In this document: positions 12,501 through 24,800 of the stretch, one piece after another
Numbering within the stretch: the first letter of the stretch is position 1
How the letters are laid out: every line of letters begins with the position of its first letter
Position numbers and translations under genes: made by a program
Assembly: GCA_034509735.1 (NCBI GenBank)
Contig: JACGWO010000012.1
Coordinates: 22,659,188-22,723,187, forward strand
Reading direction: 5' to 3'
Source of the DNA: Sesamum alatum
Taxonomy: Eukaryota; Streptophyta; Magnoliopsida; Lamiales; Pedaliaceae
DNA: 64,000 nucleotides
Notes under the pieces: model-generated
What the model was told of the DNA's origin: nothing
The model's input: the letters and a program-made list of their open reading frames with translations, nothing else
Database searches by the model: none

Positions 12501-14489
12501 ATGGAAGAGAGAAATGGGGTGATGCACAACAGTGATGAAGAGGAGAAGAAAAGGCTTGTGTATATGAGAGGCAATGTTGAAAATCAAGATCCAACTTGCA
12601 AGGTACCTATATATATATTCTTCATTGTGTTTTAGGTTTATGCAAATACAATTCATAATTTATATTGGTTTATGATATTATATTTTGATTAACGGGTTTG
12701 TTTTAAGTTACTCCACTGCTATTTGTATACTCATGAGAACAATGGTGTGCCTGCAAAAGAGACAAAGCGTTAAGATCATACCAAAGAGTTAAGATCAAGT
12801 CAGGGAGGTCCCAGGTGATGGCCCGCGGACGCTCAAGTCAGTGATCGGAGTGAATTCCCAAGAGGGAATTAGTATGGGCAGCAAAAGTTATACCTAATGA
12901 AGGAGGACCGATATTTATAATTGATGGCCTAACTATACGATTTCACGTGCACCCTTGATCTAAGAGATGATCTAACAAGTCACAATGGTCCGTAGATATT
13001 AAGGGTTTTTAGAGACCTTCAAGGTCTTTGTTGCCGAGATAACAGTGTTCTACCAGACCTTCAGTACTATGGAGGGTCCCCTATGGGAGACCTTAATAAG
13101 ATGTTCTCACATTAATGAGTATAATCTCAAGGTGGTCTTTGAAGACCTAGCTGAAATATTCCCACAGCAATATTATTGATCCCTTTTCCGAGAAAAATCA
13201 GTTGATGAAATGCGGGTTATTCTTAATTTCAACGCAATCACAATTATTTGTTGTCATGGAATACACGTGGTATCCATCATACATAAATGATTGTGATTGT
13301 TCAGAACAGTTTCAGGACTTCCCAGGAGTTACCATAAAAGCACTTATGTTACTATGTGTGTAGCTATGGTTTGAACCTTCGACTGACCTAGTTCATTGAA
13401 ATGGTTGACAGTACACAGACGATCTGACACTGCGACGGTTCCTTCGTGCACGTGATCTGGATGTGGAGAAAGCCTCCGCCATGTTCATGAAATACTTCAA
13501 ATGGAGGCGAACATTTGTTCCAAAGGGCTCCATTTCAACATCGGAGGTCACAAATCAACTGGCAGTAAAGAAGGTGTGCATGCAAGGAACAGATAAGAGA
13601 GGATGTCCCGTCTCAGTTCTGTTTGCTGCTAGACATTTTCCCTGCAAAGGAGGCACGGACGAGCTGAAATGTACGTGCTCTTTGCATGAAACGACTTTCA
13701 TGAAGTTCTTGATTCGCTCGTTTCTTACACGTTATGCTTAAAGTTTTCAGGTTTTATAGTTTATGTTCTGGACAAACTATGTTCAAGGTACCATCCTCTG
13801 TCTCTATGTTTGTATCTTCCAGAAACTAATGCATACAGAACAGAACAGAACAGAACAGCGAAAAACTATGTTTCAACACATGGTCTGCAAAAACATATCA
13901 TGCAATAATGGAATTAATAGGACTCAGTTTTTTCAGTACTAAGTTCAGTATTTCTGGACATACCAGGATCCCAGATGGACAGGAACAGGTAACAATTATT
14001 GCAGATCTTCGAGGATATGGCTATTCTAACAGCGACATTCGTGGATATCTTGCAGTCTTTACCATTTTACAGGTTCAAACTTTTGTCAAAATTGAGCAGC
14101 CATCAAAGAAGAAGAACACATAATCCTAATGTAATAATCTTACATAATATCCAGCTCATTAATTATTTCATGACAGGATTACTACCCAGAAAGACTTGGG
14201 AAAATGTTTGTTATCCACGTACCTTACGTTTTCATGACACTCTGGAAGATTATTTACCCATTGATCGACGAAAATACCAGGACGAAGGTAAGGATTTTTT
14301 CCATTTTCTTGATTTTCGAAAAACGTGTTTGTGCTAGCTACTGTATACGATCGATGTTTTGGGTGTGCACAGATCATATTTGTGGAAAACAAGAAGTTGC
14401 AGGCCACTCTGCTGGAAGAGATAGATGAAAGCCAGCTTCCAGAGATTTATGGAGGCAAACTGCAGCTAGTTCCTATTCAAGATGCCTAG
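12501..14489 (+). CDS. SEC14/CRAL-TRIO domain phosphatidylinositol-transfer-like protein, 243 aa
   Basis: Six exons: 12501-12602, 13412-13670, 13751-13787, 13967-14072, 14177-14287, 14373-14489. All junctions are GT-AG and in phase, giving 243 residues. The N-terminal 34 residues are acidic. A CRAL-TRIO N-domain follows (DDLTLRRFLRARDLDVEKA, about 37-55; FMKYFKWRRTF), then the lipid-binding fold (VTIIADLRGYGYSNSDIRGY; DYYPERLGKMFVIHVPYVFM; IIFVENKK; LPEIYGGKL). The ending IQDA matches the small plant SEC14 proteins of the At1g01630 type, which lack GOLD or nodulin tails. The family moves phosphatidylinositol or related lipids between membranes; the ligand here is unknown. One oddity: the codon spanning the exon 2/3 joint gives Cys (ELKCFIVYVLD) where relatives usually have Arg. 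Confidence 0.9.
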
Positions 14490-15230
14490 CTGATGATCCT
14501 GTCTAGAAGTACTAATAGAAACCGAGATTGTAACTTACTGGAATAAGAGATGTAAAAATGCAGCTTCCTTTTCCATGTCCGGAAACTATGAAAACGGGGA
14601 TGGTAAAATCTAAATCTTGGGATAGAAGTGTGAAAGTCGTACTGGTATACATCAATAAATGTTTGATAATTGTTTCTGTGAAAAAGATGGCGATACAGAA
14701 AAGAAAGACATTTCCTGGAGACATCACTAACCAAGGTAAGATTCGAATAATTCAGCATTTGCTCGGACTGCCAACCATGATTCTTAGAAATATTTCAAAA
14801 TGGTCCGAAAATTGCAGTAAAAAATTCAAAATTGTGAGAGAAACAATACATACTCTTCTCAGTTCGGAGAGCATCGCGATTCCAAGAGTTTATCTGACGT
14901 CATCTCTATCTTCAGTGGCAGTTGTCATTCCCAAGTCATTTAGCTACCTCAATGGCAGAAATAATTAAATCATTCAGTCACAAGGTAGAATAAATCAGTA
15001 GATAGAATTTTTTTGTTGAGCATATACAGATTGAAGACAAGAAACATACCTGTGGAATTGCCACAAGAGTACTGTACTCAACAAGGAGTAACTTTACCAG
15101 TTTGACAGAAATGAAATAAGAGAGGAAATCTTGACAAAGAAAGAGCGGCATTCTTGACGACTGTTGCGATTCAATGTGTGGAAGAGGCTCAAAATGACAT
15201 CGTTCAATAGGAATTGTGTAATAAGCCAAT

Positions 15231-16632
15231 CTAACCTCCAGTTACTGATGGTCGAGATGAATGAGTAGGATATCTCAACATTATTACGGCCCATTTGCTC
15301 ACACCATCAGTTAACTCTTTAACCACAGATGCCACCTCGTCCACATTAACACGAATTTGCTGCTTGCTATCTCTTTCTCGGAGAGTAACTGAGGATGTAG
15401 AATCAACAGTAATGGCAAAAGGAACTCCGAGTTCATCAGTTCTTGCGTATCTCTTTCCTATTGAGGTACCTGGACAGTATCACCCATATGAATACCATAT
15501 ACCTATGTTGCTCATCAAATTAATAAAGTAATAAGTATAGCCAACCAGACATGCATTTATTTAAGCGCAAAGAGATTAAATAATACATATAAGGAAGATA
15601 ACATTTCCCAAGGTGCATACCTGTTATGTCAATCTTGTAGGAAATCCCAACAGTGGTTAATGACTTGGCAATCTTTTTGGCAACTTCCTCGTATTGTTGA
15701 TTCTGAACAAGAGGAAATACTGTACACTTTATTGGAGCTACCAGTGGAGAGAAACGGAAGACGTTCAATTGTTCATCTCCGTCTTTACTAGCCCTTGTAT
15801 AAAATGAATGTTCATAGAGACAGTATATGATCCTTCCAATGCCAAATGATGGTTCAATTACTGACGGCGTGAAAAGCCTTTGGTGTTCCTTTTTCTTCTC
15901 TTTGGAGATCGACACCATATCTTTCTTTATGATCACTTCTTTGTCAAGAGTGCAAACGTGGAACTTTGCCTCTCCCTCGGCTTGCAAAGCTGCTTTCAAC
16001 TCCATAGCTTCCTTTTCCCCCATAGCCTGTTTACAGAGAGGAAAGAAGAAAATTTCACAAATATTGCACCCATAATAGTTGGATATATTTCCAAATTAAT
16101 ATGCAAATATGGACAGCACCCTAATCATGATATGGGCATGGCTACCACAAATAAAACACGCAGATAGAGAATTCAAATCCCATGAAGCTTTCAACCAACA
16201 TTTCACCATCCATTGGCAGATGTAACACGGCAGTTTTCACTGCTCTCTAAAGGGAAAACAACATGCCGTAAATGTAAAGTAACCAGCACATGATATTCTT
16301 CTGGAACTAAAAGTGGATAGTAGTTAAGAGGAGAGACCAATCCTTTCCAAGCCTCCAGCAGAGCAAAACCATAAAAAGATGAAGCAAAAACAGAAGTGAT
16401 ACCTTCTGGAGTGACTGAAAAAGACTAGCACAAAGGTTATGATAATAATATTATAATAGTATACCTCCAATGCTTCAACCACCATCTTCTGGTTGCCTTT
16501 GAAAGCAAGACCCAGCTCTTTCTTAGATGGGGCTATTACAAGTTTCTGAATAAGACCAGACAACATTAGAGATGGAGTTTCACAAATAATCATATTACAA
16601 ATGCCATCAAAATGAATAAGTTCCTACGTTGT

Positions 16633-16679
<47 letters not shown>

Positions 16680-19600
16680 GAGAGGTCGACCCATGCTACT
16701 TCAGGAGTATTTTTCCAGTTATTGAGATCAAAACACAAGCATATAGATGATGTTAACCCCCTCCGAGAACATACACATAATGGGTTTCTTCACGTGAACA
16801 TACACATAATGGGTTTCTTCACGTAAAAATGATGTTCCCAATACTCTCATGTCGTGATCTCAATAACAGTTGAAGAAGTGTGCTCAGAACGGCACTGAGT
16901 ATAAAAGTGAGGGAGAGGGAAGGAGAGACCTCCACTTCTCTAGGTTCTGGATACTTCTCATATGCCACCAGGGGCACACCACTTTTGTCCTGCAATAAAG
17001 AGAAGTAAAAACTTCACACTCTCACTTGTTGCATATAATGTAGTGAAATCATCTCTCTCACCAAAATCCTAATTGTATAGTATACTACACAGATCACTAT
17101 CAGTTCACGGAACATTAAACTCATTCATGGAAATGGACCCAGGAGACCCTTACAGAAAGGAATGAAACGTCTACACTCCAATAAATAGCATAAGCCCACG
17201 CAAATATGCAAATTCAACAGAACTCTTACCGCATGAGCTCGCACATCATATGCTGATCTATCGGCAATACCAACACACTCAATCCAACCATAAGAGCATT
17301 CAATTTCCGCATCCCAACAGTCTGCAGCATAGTGTGCCATCTCATTTACTAGATGTTGGCGGAAACGTACACGGTCTTTATCAATTCCAAGATGGGTTAA
17401 AAACAAGTATACTCTCCCGATGAAATAACCGAGTGATTCGTTATTGACAATCCCCTGAGTAAGGATCGGAATTGGTGTAACAAAGAGAACAAAGTTTCAG
17501 GCGACAGGAAACAGCTAAATGACTGGCATCAATAAACCAACCTGAGAAACTGCTTCACCAACAGTTATTATCCTTGCTGATCGTCCAGACATCTGGTCTT
17601 CCCTCGGGAACATGAGAACTTCCAAATTTAAAATTTCAGAAAATTTAGGGTGCGACTTGTCCTCAGGATCCAAAAAATGTTCAATCTCAGCTAGCGTAAA
17701 TTCACGGACCCTTAAAAGACCTTGCCGTGGAGAGATCTGCAAAGTTCGTGTGTGTCATAAAGCATTGATATAGCAATGTGCTGAATTTAAAAAGGAAAAT
17801 TATAGTATGTTTCGCATATAAATCATAGGAGCTTCTCGATTTGGTAGCATTTCATAAAAATCAACAAACAGAAAATTAAAAAGAAAAATAATTATGCTCT
17901 AACATATGTAATTTTCAAGGGCCAAGCTTTCTCTTGTTGTCATGATAACTGAACCGTTTCACCCACACCAGTGTTTTTTTGCCTTTAGTTCGTCACCTGA
18001 CAAAAACTAAATGTTTTCTTCAATTGCACTGACAGCAGCTGACATTGTTTTTACTTCAAGAAGAACTTAAGCATTTGTCACTCATTTGTTACTTAAATGG
18101 TTAGAAGAAACATTTCCAAAAAAAAAAAAAAAAAACAAATTGTATATGCAAAGAGTTTTAAGCAAAATAGAAAAGGACAAAATGTAATTTGCATGTACTG
18201 AGATAAAAGGTACATTTAACAAATTCTGTTGTCAATTTCTAGACATAACTTACATTACACGTTTACCTATTGAATTTCTAAAACTTTTAATATCAATTTT
18301 CTTCTAAGTTCATGCCCTTGCTACCCCTCAAACTTATGAATTTTGCCACCGATAGATGAACCCTGAAACATCTTTTTAACAGGGAGCTGGGGAATGTATA
18401 TGTATATATTGCAGCAAAAGGGTGAAAATGGTTGTCGATTTCCTAAGATGAACCCTGAAACATCTTTTTTCCAGGGCTAACATAGGAAATCGACAACCAT
18501 TTTCACCCTTTTACTGCAATATATACATATACATTCCCCAGCTCCCTGTTAATAATGCAACAATTATATTTGAGTGTATTATTCAACCTTCTATCTTTCA
18601 AGGCAGACTACTAGGTCCTACAACCATCTTAGTCAAGTTGTTTGGTGGATTTTGTTGAATAATCTAACCTCTGAAAGCATATAAAAGCGATCATTATGAT
18701 AGCATACTAGACCTCATTCCGGAAAGCTTGGCCAATCTGTGCAGCTGCGAAAGGAAGCTTGTTGCCGTTATAGTAGTATAACTCCTTAAAATTCACAAAA
18801 ATGCCTTGAGCAGTCTCAGGACGCATGTACCTGCACCAATTAGACTTCAAGAGTGAACTGAAGCAAACATATCCATATGGAGAGATTATCATTATGAAAT
18901 CAATGGTAAAGCAAAAATTTGTACTTCTAACCATAGAAGGCACTCTCACCCGGGGCTTGATCCAGATGGCCCAATTGATGTCTGAAACATAAGATTGAAA
19001 GGATAGGGATCGGAGAGATTGTTCCTTGTATCTGGAGCAGTAATGCCATATTCCTTGATCTTTGCAGCAAGCTCCTCCGCGGATAGGTCGTCCAGAACAG
19101 CAAGAACATGCCTCAGATTAGCTGCCTTCTCTGCACTAAGATTAAGGTCTTTCTCAAGCTTGTCTTTGCAATAATCCTTGAGTAACTGATCTGCTCGGTA
19201 ACAAGTTCCACTCTTTTCATCTTTAACCATAAGGTCAGTGAACTTATCAACATGGCCTGATGCCTTCAGGACAATTTCTGGTGTAACACAGGGGCAATCA
19301 ACTTCTAACATGTTTTCTTCGAGGACAAAATGCTGAAACATTGAAACAATTTTTGAACAGAGACATCAATGGCAGACAGGGAACAAGGCACGTGATTAAA
19401 GGAATACGGAACAGGAAATACACGAGTAGACATTGACGAAAAGAAGAAAGAACTAATAACTTAGAAAAGGATCATAATTATAAAATATGCTGCAAGTAAA
19501 GAATTTTGTAAGTCTGCAAAGGGCTGCAGCCATAATATCAATTCAATTAGCTTCAATATCTGTAAGAACATCCAATACCACATGTATAAAAGTTAGCTTA

Positions 19601-20722
19601 CCGGAACAGATAAACCAAAAATACTGATGCAACTATTAAGTCATTACACTTCACACACATTCCAATAAATCATCCATTGAAGCAGTAACAAATGGAACAA
19701 CCACTCTATTACAGCTACAAAGGAAAAATTCCCCCAGAATCACTCTGCCATCCTACATTAAACAACTGGGCTAAAAAATAAGGGTTATCATAGAAAGTAA
19801 CTAGTCATAGCTATTGAAGCCAAAACAAGGATCACAAACAGAACCACCAGTTGTAGCATCTCCAAGATTATATGAATACGCAATGACAATATTCTCTAGC
19901 AATTATCTAAGGAAAACACTATTCTGAAACTAAAAACATAAAATATGACCAATCAGCATCAAAAGAAACACAAAATTCATTCCTACTTCGGGGCTGTAAA
20001 AAAATTAACAATAGGAAAAGTTCAAATTTGCAGACCTGACGCCAGAAAGCAAGTACATTGGCTTTTACGGCGCAACCAGGAGGCCCATAGTCATAAAGTC
20101 CAGCGATGCCACCATAGATTTTGTAGGAAGGGATGTAAAAGAGACGGCGCTCGAGGGTGTTAAGGACAGCTTGCCGGAATGCCTCCTTCTTCTGGGATTC
20201 TTGTACAAAACACAGAAGGAAAAAAAACAAAAAACAAAAAGAAAGAATCTAAAGCCCTCAGCTTCCAAGTTTTCATCATGATAATTCTTGATACTAGAAG
20301 GATTAAGTTAAGCCTTCATGTGACACTACGTATAACACATGGAAAAATGCAAAAACACATATTTTCATAAACTTAAAAGACAAACTACTCCAAAATGTTA
20401 AAGTTGAAATCATAGTTCATTATTAGAAATATATACACAAATAAATGACAAATGAAACAATACATCATCCCATATTCGCCAGAACTGATTATTGATCAGC
20501 ATAACAGTCTTTTCTCCTACTCCACCAGAAAACGCCAACGCATAAACACAACCACCAAAAGAAAATAACGGAAATTCAATAAAGCGGAGGCAAATAACCT
20601 GTTACTGAGCAAAGGGCTCGCAGTGAAGAAACAGTTGACTGAGGCTTCGTGGTGAAAACCGCAGTGCAGCTCCGACGAAACGGCGTCCATATAGAGAATG
20701 CTCTCCTCTTCAAGACTCCCAT
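15231..20722 (-). CDS. Glycyl-tRNA synthetase, copy 1, with predicted organelle targeting peptide (664 aa)
   Basis: Ten exons: 20722-20599, 20199-20036, 19332-18950, 18830-18713, 17736-17542, 17454-17230, 16989-16930, 16545-16465, 16026-15621, 15469-15231. All are GT-AG and in phase, with no stops. It charges tRNA-Gly (class II synthetase, eukaryotic alpha2 type). Visible core: [20 protein letters not shown] near the start; [12 protein letters not shown] and [17 protein letters not shown] (motif 2 area); [16 protein letters not shown] (motif 3 with its Arg); anticodon-binding domain [18 protein letters not shown] to [19 protein letters not shown]. Exon 1 encodes 41 residues starting [19 protein letters not shown], rich in Arg, Ser and Thr with no acidic residue, as mitochondrial or dual-targeting presequences are. 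An in-frame stop lies upstream, and the single overhanging G joins exon 2 to give [10 protein letters not shown]. Mitochondrial versus dual targeting is inferred. Confidence 0.9.
16638..16670. repeat. (GA)n microsatellite in an intron of GlyRS copy 1
   Basis: About 33 bp of uninterrupted GA repeat in the intron between exons 7 and 8. Confidence 0.9.
16767..16824. repeat. 29 bp tandem duplication in an intron of GlyRS copy 1
   Basis: Two identical adjacent copies of a 29 bp unit beginning GAACATACACATAATGGG, at 16767-16795 and 16796-16824. Recent slippage or duplication. Confidence 0.9.
18376..18552. repeat. Near-perfect 70 bp inverted repeat (hairpin) in intron 4 of GlyRS copy 1
   Basis: Arms 18376-18445 and 18483-18552 are reverse complements at 69 of 70 positions, separated by a 37 nt loop. 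In the sense of the gene transcript the one mismatch is a G-U pair, so the RNA could fold into an unbroken 70 bp stem. A 22 bp direct repeat starting GATGAACCCTGAAACATC occurs just before the left arm and again inside the loop, hinting at origin by template switching. Confidence 0.9.
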
Positions 20723-21871
20723 TTCTTTACCATTTACTTCTTACTCCTCTTCCGGCAACCCTTTGCAACCACAATTTCGACTATGTTGTTTCAGTTTATC
20801 TCTGGCTTTGCATCAAACAGGTGGTGTTCTGATGCAAGAATTTGGCATCCAAACGTGGCCTGTCAATTCAAGTCTTCAACTTCAAATTCAATTTTTTACA
20901 TACCATCTCTTCTTTCGTCTTTCTTTTTCACTTGCTTTCTGATTCTCTCTTTCAGTTTCAGGGTTTTACCCGGCTACGGTGGCTCGGGTGGTAAATGGGT
21001 GGCCCGGGAAAGTCCAATTGGGTCGGATTCAAGTCTCGCATCTATAATGATCCGGGTCGGGTTCCATGCAAAAATTCCATGGTAAAGTACTAAAGTCGCC
21101 ATTTATGCTCTTTTAATAGTATTTTGGTCATTTTGATAATCGTTACTTTTGGATCCAAAGACATACTCGATACATGTGCAAAAAATTATATTTAATTAAA
21201 TGCATATTACCGTAAAAGATAATTTGAAATACTATTTGAGTTTTGTGCTATAAAATTGTATTTTATGGAGATTTTTGGTTATGTGTTTTTTTTTTTTTCT
21301 AAAGCATTTTGAATTTTGAAATGAATTCAACTTTTCTTGAGTATGGAAGGTTCAAAAAGTGGATGAATGGTAAATTACATGATAAATAAAAAATAAAATT
21401 AAATATTAAAATGTTCGATAGCATTAATTTTGAATTAATAATAGTAAATTCATTATATTTATTAAATAATTCTATATTATAAAAAATTTTAAATAAATAA
21501 TCCGAAATTCTTAATTCAAATCCATCAATCTAAATAAAACCAACATCGATGTTATGTTCCCCAAAATACATTTAAATTTTTGATACATTAAATTATGTGC
21601 CATACTCATAGACAGTCATTTCATAGCCTCAGCAAACAACTGAAATGAAAAATATAGTTGGATCAAAGACGTTCAAATGAAATTGCTGATGTAACATTTC
21701 AAGTGAAATCCTGCGTCAAAAATGAACTGAATACAACGTTGTAAATAAGTTTCTTCCTGATGATTAGTCTACCTGACTGACCTCATTAGACTGTTAAGAA
21801 AGAAGTTCAGAGCAAGATTCAAACAAGAATTGTGTAGTAAATCAATCAATCCAGAATCCTGTGACTGCCCG
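20723..21871. other. Spacer between the tandem GlyRS genes
   Basis: About 1.15 kb between the stop of copy 2 and the start of copy 1. The part near copy 1 is moderately GC-rich and should hold its promoter and 5' UTR; the rest is AT-rich. Open frames on the plus strand here (20649-21085) are antisense to exon 1 and upstream DNA and lack support. Confidence 0.55.
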
Positions 21872-24800
21872 TCAAGACGAATGAGTCGGGTATTTAGACA
21901 GTGCGTCGGCCCATGTGGTAGTACCGTCGTTTACCTCCTTAACCAGAGATGCCACCTCGTCGACATTAACACGAATCTGCTGTTTGCTGTCTCTTTCTCG
22001 GACAGTAACCGAGGATGTATAGTCGACTGTTATGGCGAAAGGAACTCCGAGTTCATCAGTTCTTGCGTATCTCTTTCCTATAGACGTACCTGCGTGGTGT
22101 AGAACTCATGAATAGCTGATAACTAGGATGTTCTTGCCAATTTCCAAAACCCTGAGTTAGAGTATATCAATCAATCTTGTAAGAAATACTGAGGTGCATA
22201 CCTGTTATGTCAATCTTGTAAGAAATCCCGACAGCCGTTAATGACTTGGCGATCTTCTTGGCAACTTCCTCGTATTGTTGATTCTGAACAAGAGGAAATA
22301 CAGTACATTTGATCGGAGCTACAAGTGGAGGGAAATGGAAGACATTTAGTTGGTCATCCCCGTCTTTACTAGCCCTCGTGTAAAATGAATGTTCATAGAG
22401 ACAGTATATAATCCTCCCGATGCCAAACGACGGTTCTATCACCGATGGTGTGAAAACCCTTTGATGTTCTTTTCTCTTCTCTTTGGAGATCGAAACCATA
22501 TTTTTCTTTATGATTACGTCTTTGTTGAGAGTACAAACGCGAAATTCGGCCTCTCCCTTGGCTTCTAGAGTCGCCTTCAACTCCATAGCTTCCTTCTCCC
22601 CCATGGCCTGTTTACAAATTGGAACAAGTAAAATGTCAGAGACTTGTGGACTAAAGAAGTATACATTAACAAACAAATTTCTACCACAACAACCAAAACA
22701 AGGATGGAAAATTAGTTGATCGGAAATTCCAAGATCTTCAGTATGTTCTATGAAGCTCAAAACCCCATATTCTACCACCAATAGGGACATATAATGCAGC
22801 AATTCCCTACTCGAGAAAGAAGAAATATATTCCCGTTCTAAATAAACAGCATAGTATTCTGTCAGGATACTATTAACACGGAGAAACTGCCCTTTCCCCA
22901 GATCTTCCAGCAAAGCAAAAACAAGAGTAAAATGAAATAAAGCAAAATGAAAGGGATATCTCGAGACTGAACAGAAAATAGAGTAATGAAAACAGGTAGA
23001 GTAGTATACCTCTAATGCTTCAACCACCTTCTTTTGGTCACCCTTGAAAGCAAGGCCGAGCTCCTTCTTAACTGGAGTAATCACAAGTTTCTGAAGAAGA
23101 CCAAATAGCATTAGAAACAGAGTTTAGTTACTAACATACAATAAAACCATCAAATTGATGTGTAGTGAAAGAGAGAGAGATGGGGGCAGTGATGAAGGAA
23201 TTTTCTTGCTGTTTCGGGAGTATAGCCAAATTATTTGAAATCAGAACAGTTGCCTAGCTATAAAACCACCCATCAGATTTGAAAACAAGGTAGGCGTATT
23301 CACATGAATATGACGCAGTAATTACACTTATGTGTTGATTTTAATATCTTGAAGGTGTATGCTTAGAGTGCCGTAGATAAACTGAGAAAGGGAAAGCAGG
23401 AGAGACAGACCTCCACTTCTTTAGGTTCTGAATATTTTTCATGTGCCACGAGGGGTACCCCACTTTTATCCTGCGAAAGGAGAAGTAAAACTTCATCACA
23501 TCATCAAAATTGTAGCATACAACATAGAGAATCGTTGAGTCCTACCAACAAACATACTAGTCATATAGTAAAAGCACCAAAATGATTTAACCACCATCAC
23601 TTGACGGAATATAACAACGCAAATAAAGAACCTTGTGAACCAGAGTAACCATTTTAGAATGTCAACAAAACTTCCCTACTCCAATAAGTAGCATAATATA
23701 AATGTGAGATCCAACAGACTCTTACCGTGTGAGCACGCAAATCATATGCAGATCTATCAGCAATACCAACACACTCAATCCATCCGTAAGAGCATTCAAT
23801 TTCAGCATCCCAACAATCTGCAGCATAGTGTGCCATCTCATTTGCCAGATGTTGGCGGAACCGTAAACGGTCTTTATCAATTCCAAGTTGGGTTAAAAAC
23901 AAGTATACCCTCCCTATGAAATAGCCGAGCGTTTCATTGTTGACAATGCCCTGAGACATACAGGACAAGAAATTTATGTTAACAAAGAGATAAAAATCTC
24001 AGACAAGTGATAGTAAGGAGTTATGGGATTGGCACCTATCCAATAGACCAACCTGAGAAACTGCCTCTCCAATTTGTATTCTCCTTGCTTGTCGTCCAGA
24101 AACCTGGTCTTCTCTTGGGAACATAAAAAATTCCAACTTTGAAACTTCAGAAAATTTAGGATGGGACTTGTCCTCAGGATCCACAAAGTGTTCAATCTCA
24201 GCCAATGTAAATTCACGGACCCTTAAGAGACCTTGCCGTGGAGAGATCTGCAAAGTTCATGTACATTAAGCACAAAGGGAGGAAAAATAAAGCTTGAAGG
24301 CATTGAGGGTCCAAAGTATTTCTAAGTTATACAGAAGATTTCTACTCAAAGTTCACAAACTCATGCAACAAATCAATCAATATGATAGCATATAAGACCT
24401 CATTCCGGAAAGCTTGACCAATCTGTGCAGCTGCAAAAGGAAGCTTGTTGCCGTTGAAGTAGTACAAGTCCTTAAAGTTCACAAAAATACCTTGAGCAGT
24501 CTCAGGACGCATGTACCTGGAACAAATCAAACCAAGAATCAACAGAAGAAAAAAGGAATCCATATGGAGAGATCATTAATTCAGTGGAAATGAAAAAATC
24601 ATACTTCTACTATAAAATGCATTCTCACCCAGAGCTCAACCCAGAAGGCCCAATTGATGTCTGAAACATTAGATTGAAAGGATAAGGATCAGAGAGAGAG
24701 TTCTTTGTATCTGGAGCAGTAATGCCATATCCTTTGATTTTGGCACCAAGCTCTTCAGCAGAGAGGTCATCCAGCATAGCAAGCACATGTTTCAGTTCCG

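Noticed and set aside
20649..21085. Plus-strand open frames near the GlyRS copy 1 start
   Set aside because: They are antisense to the presequence exon and upstream DNA; the minus-strand reading joins in phase with the GlyRS core.
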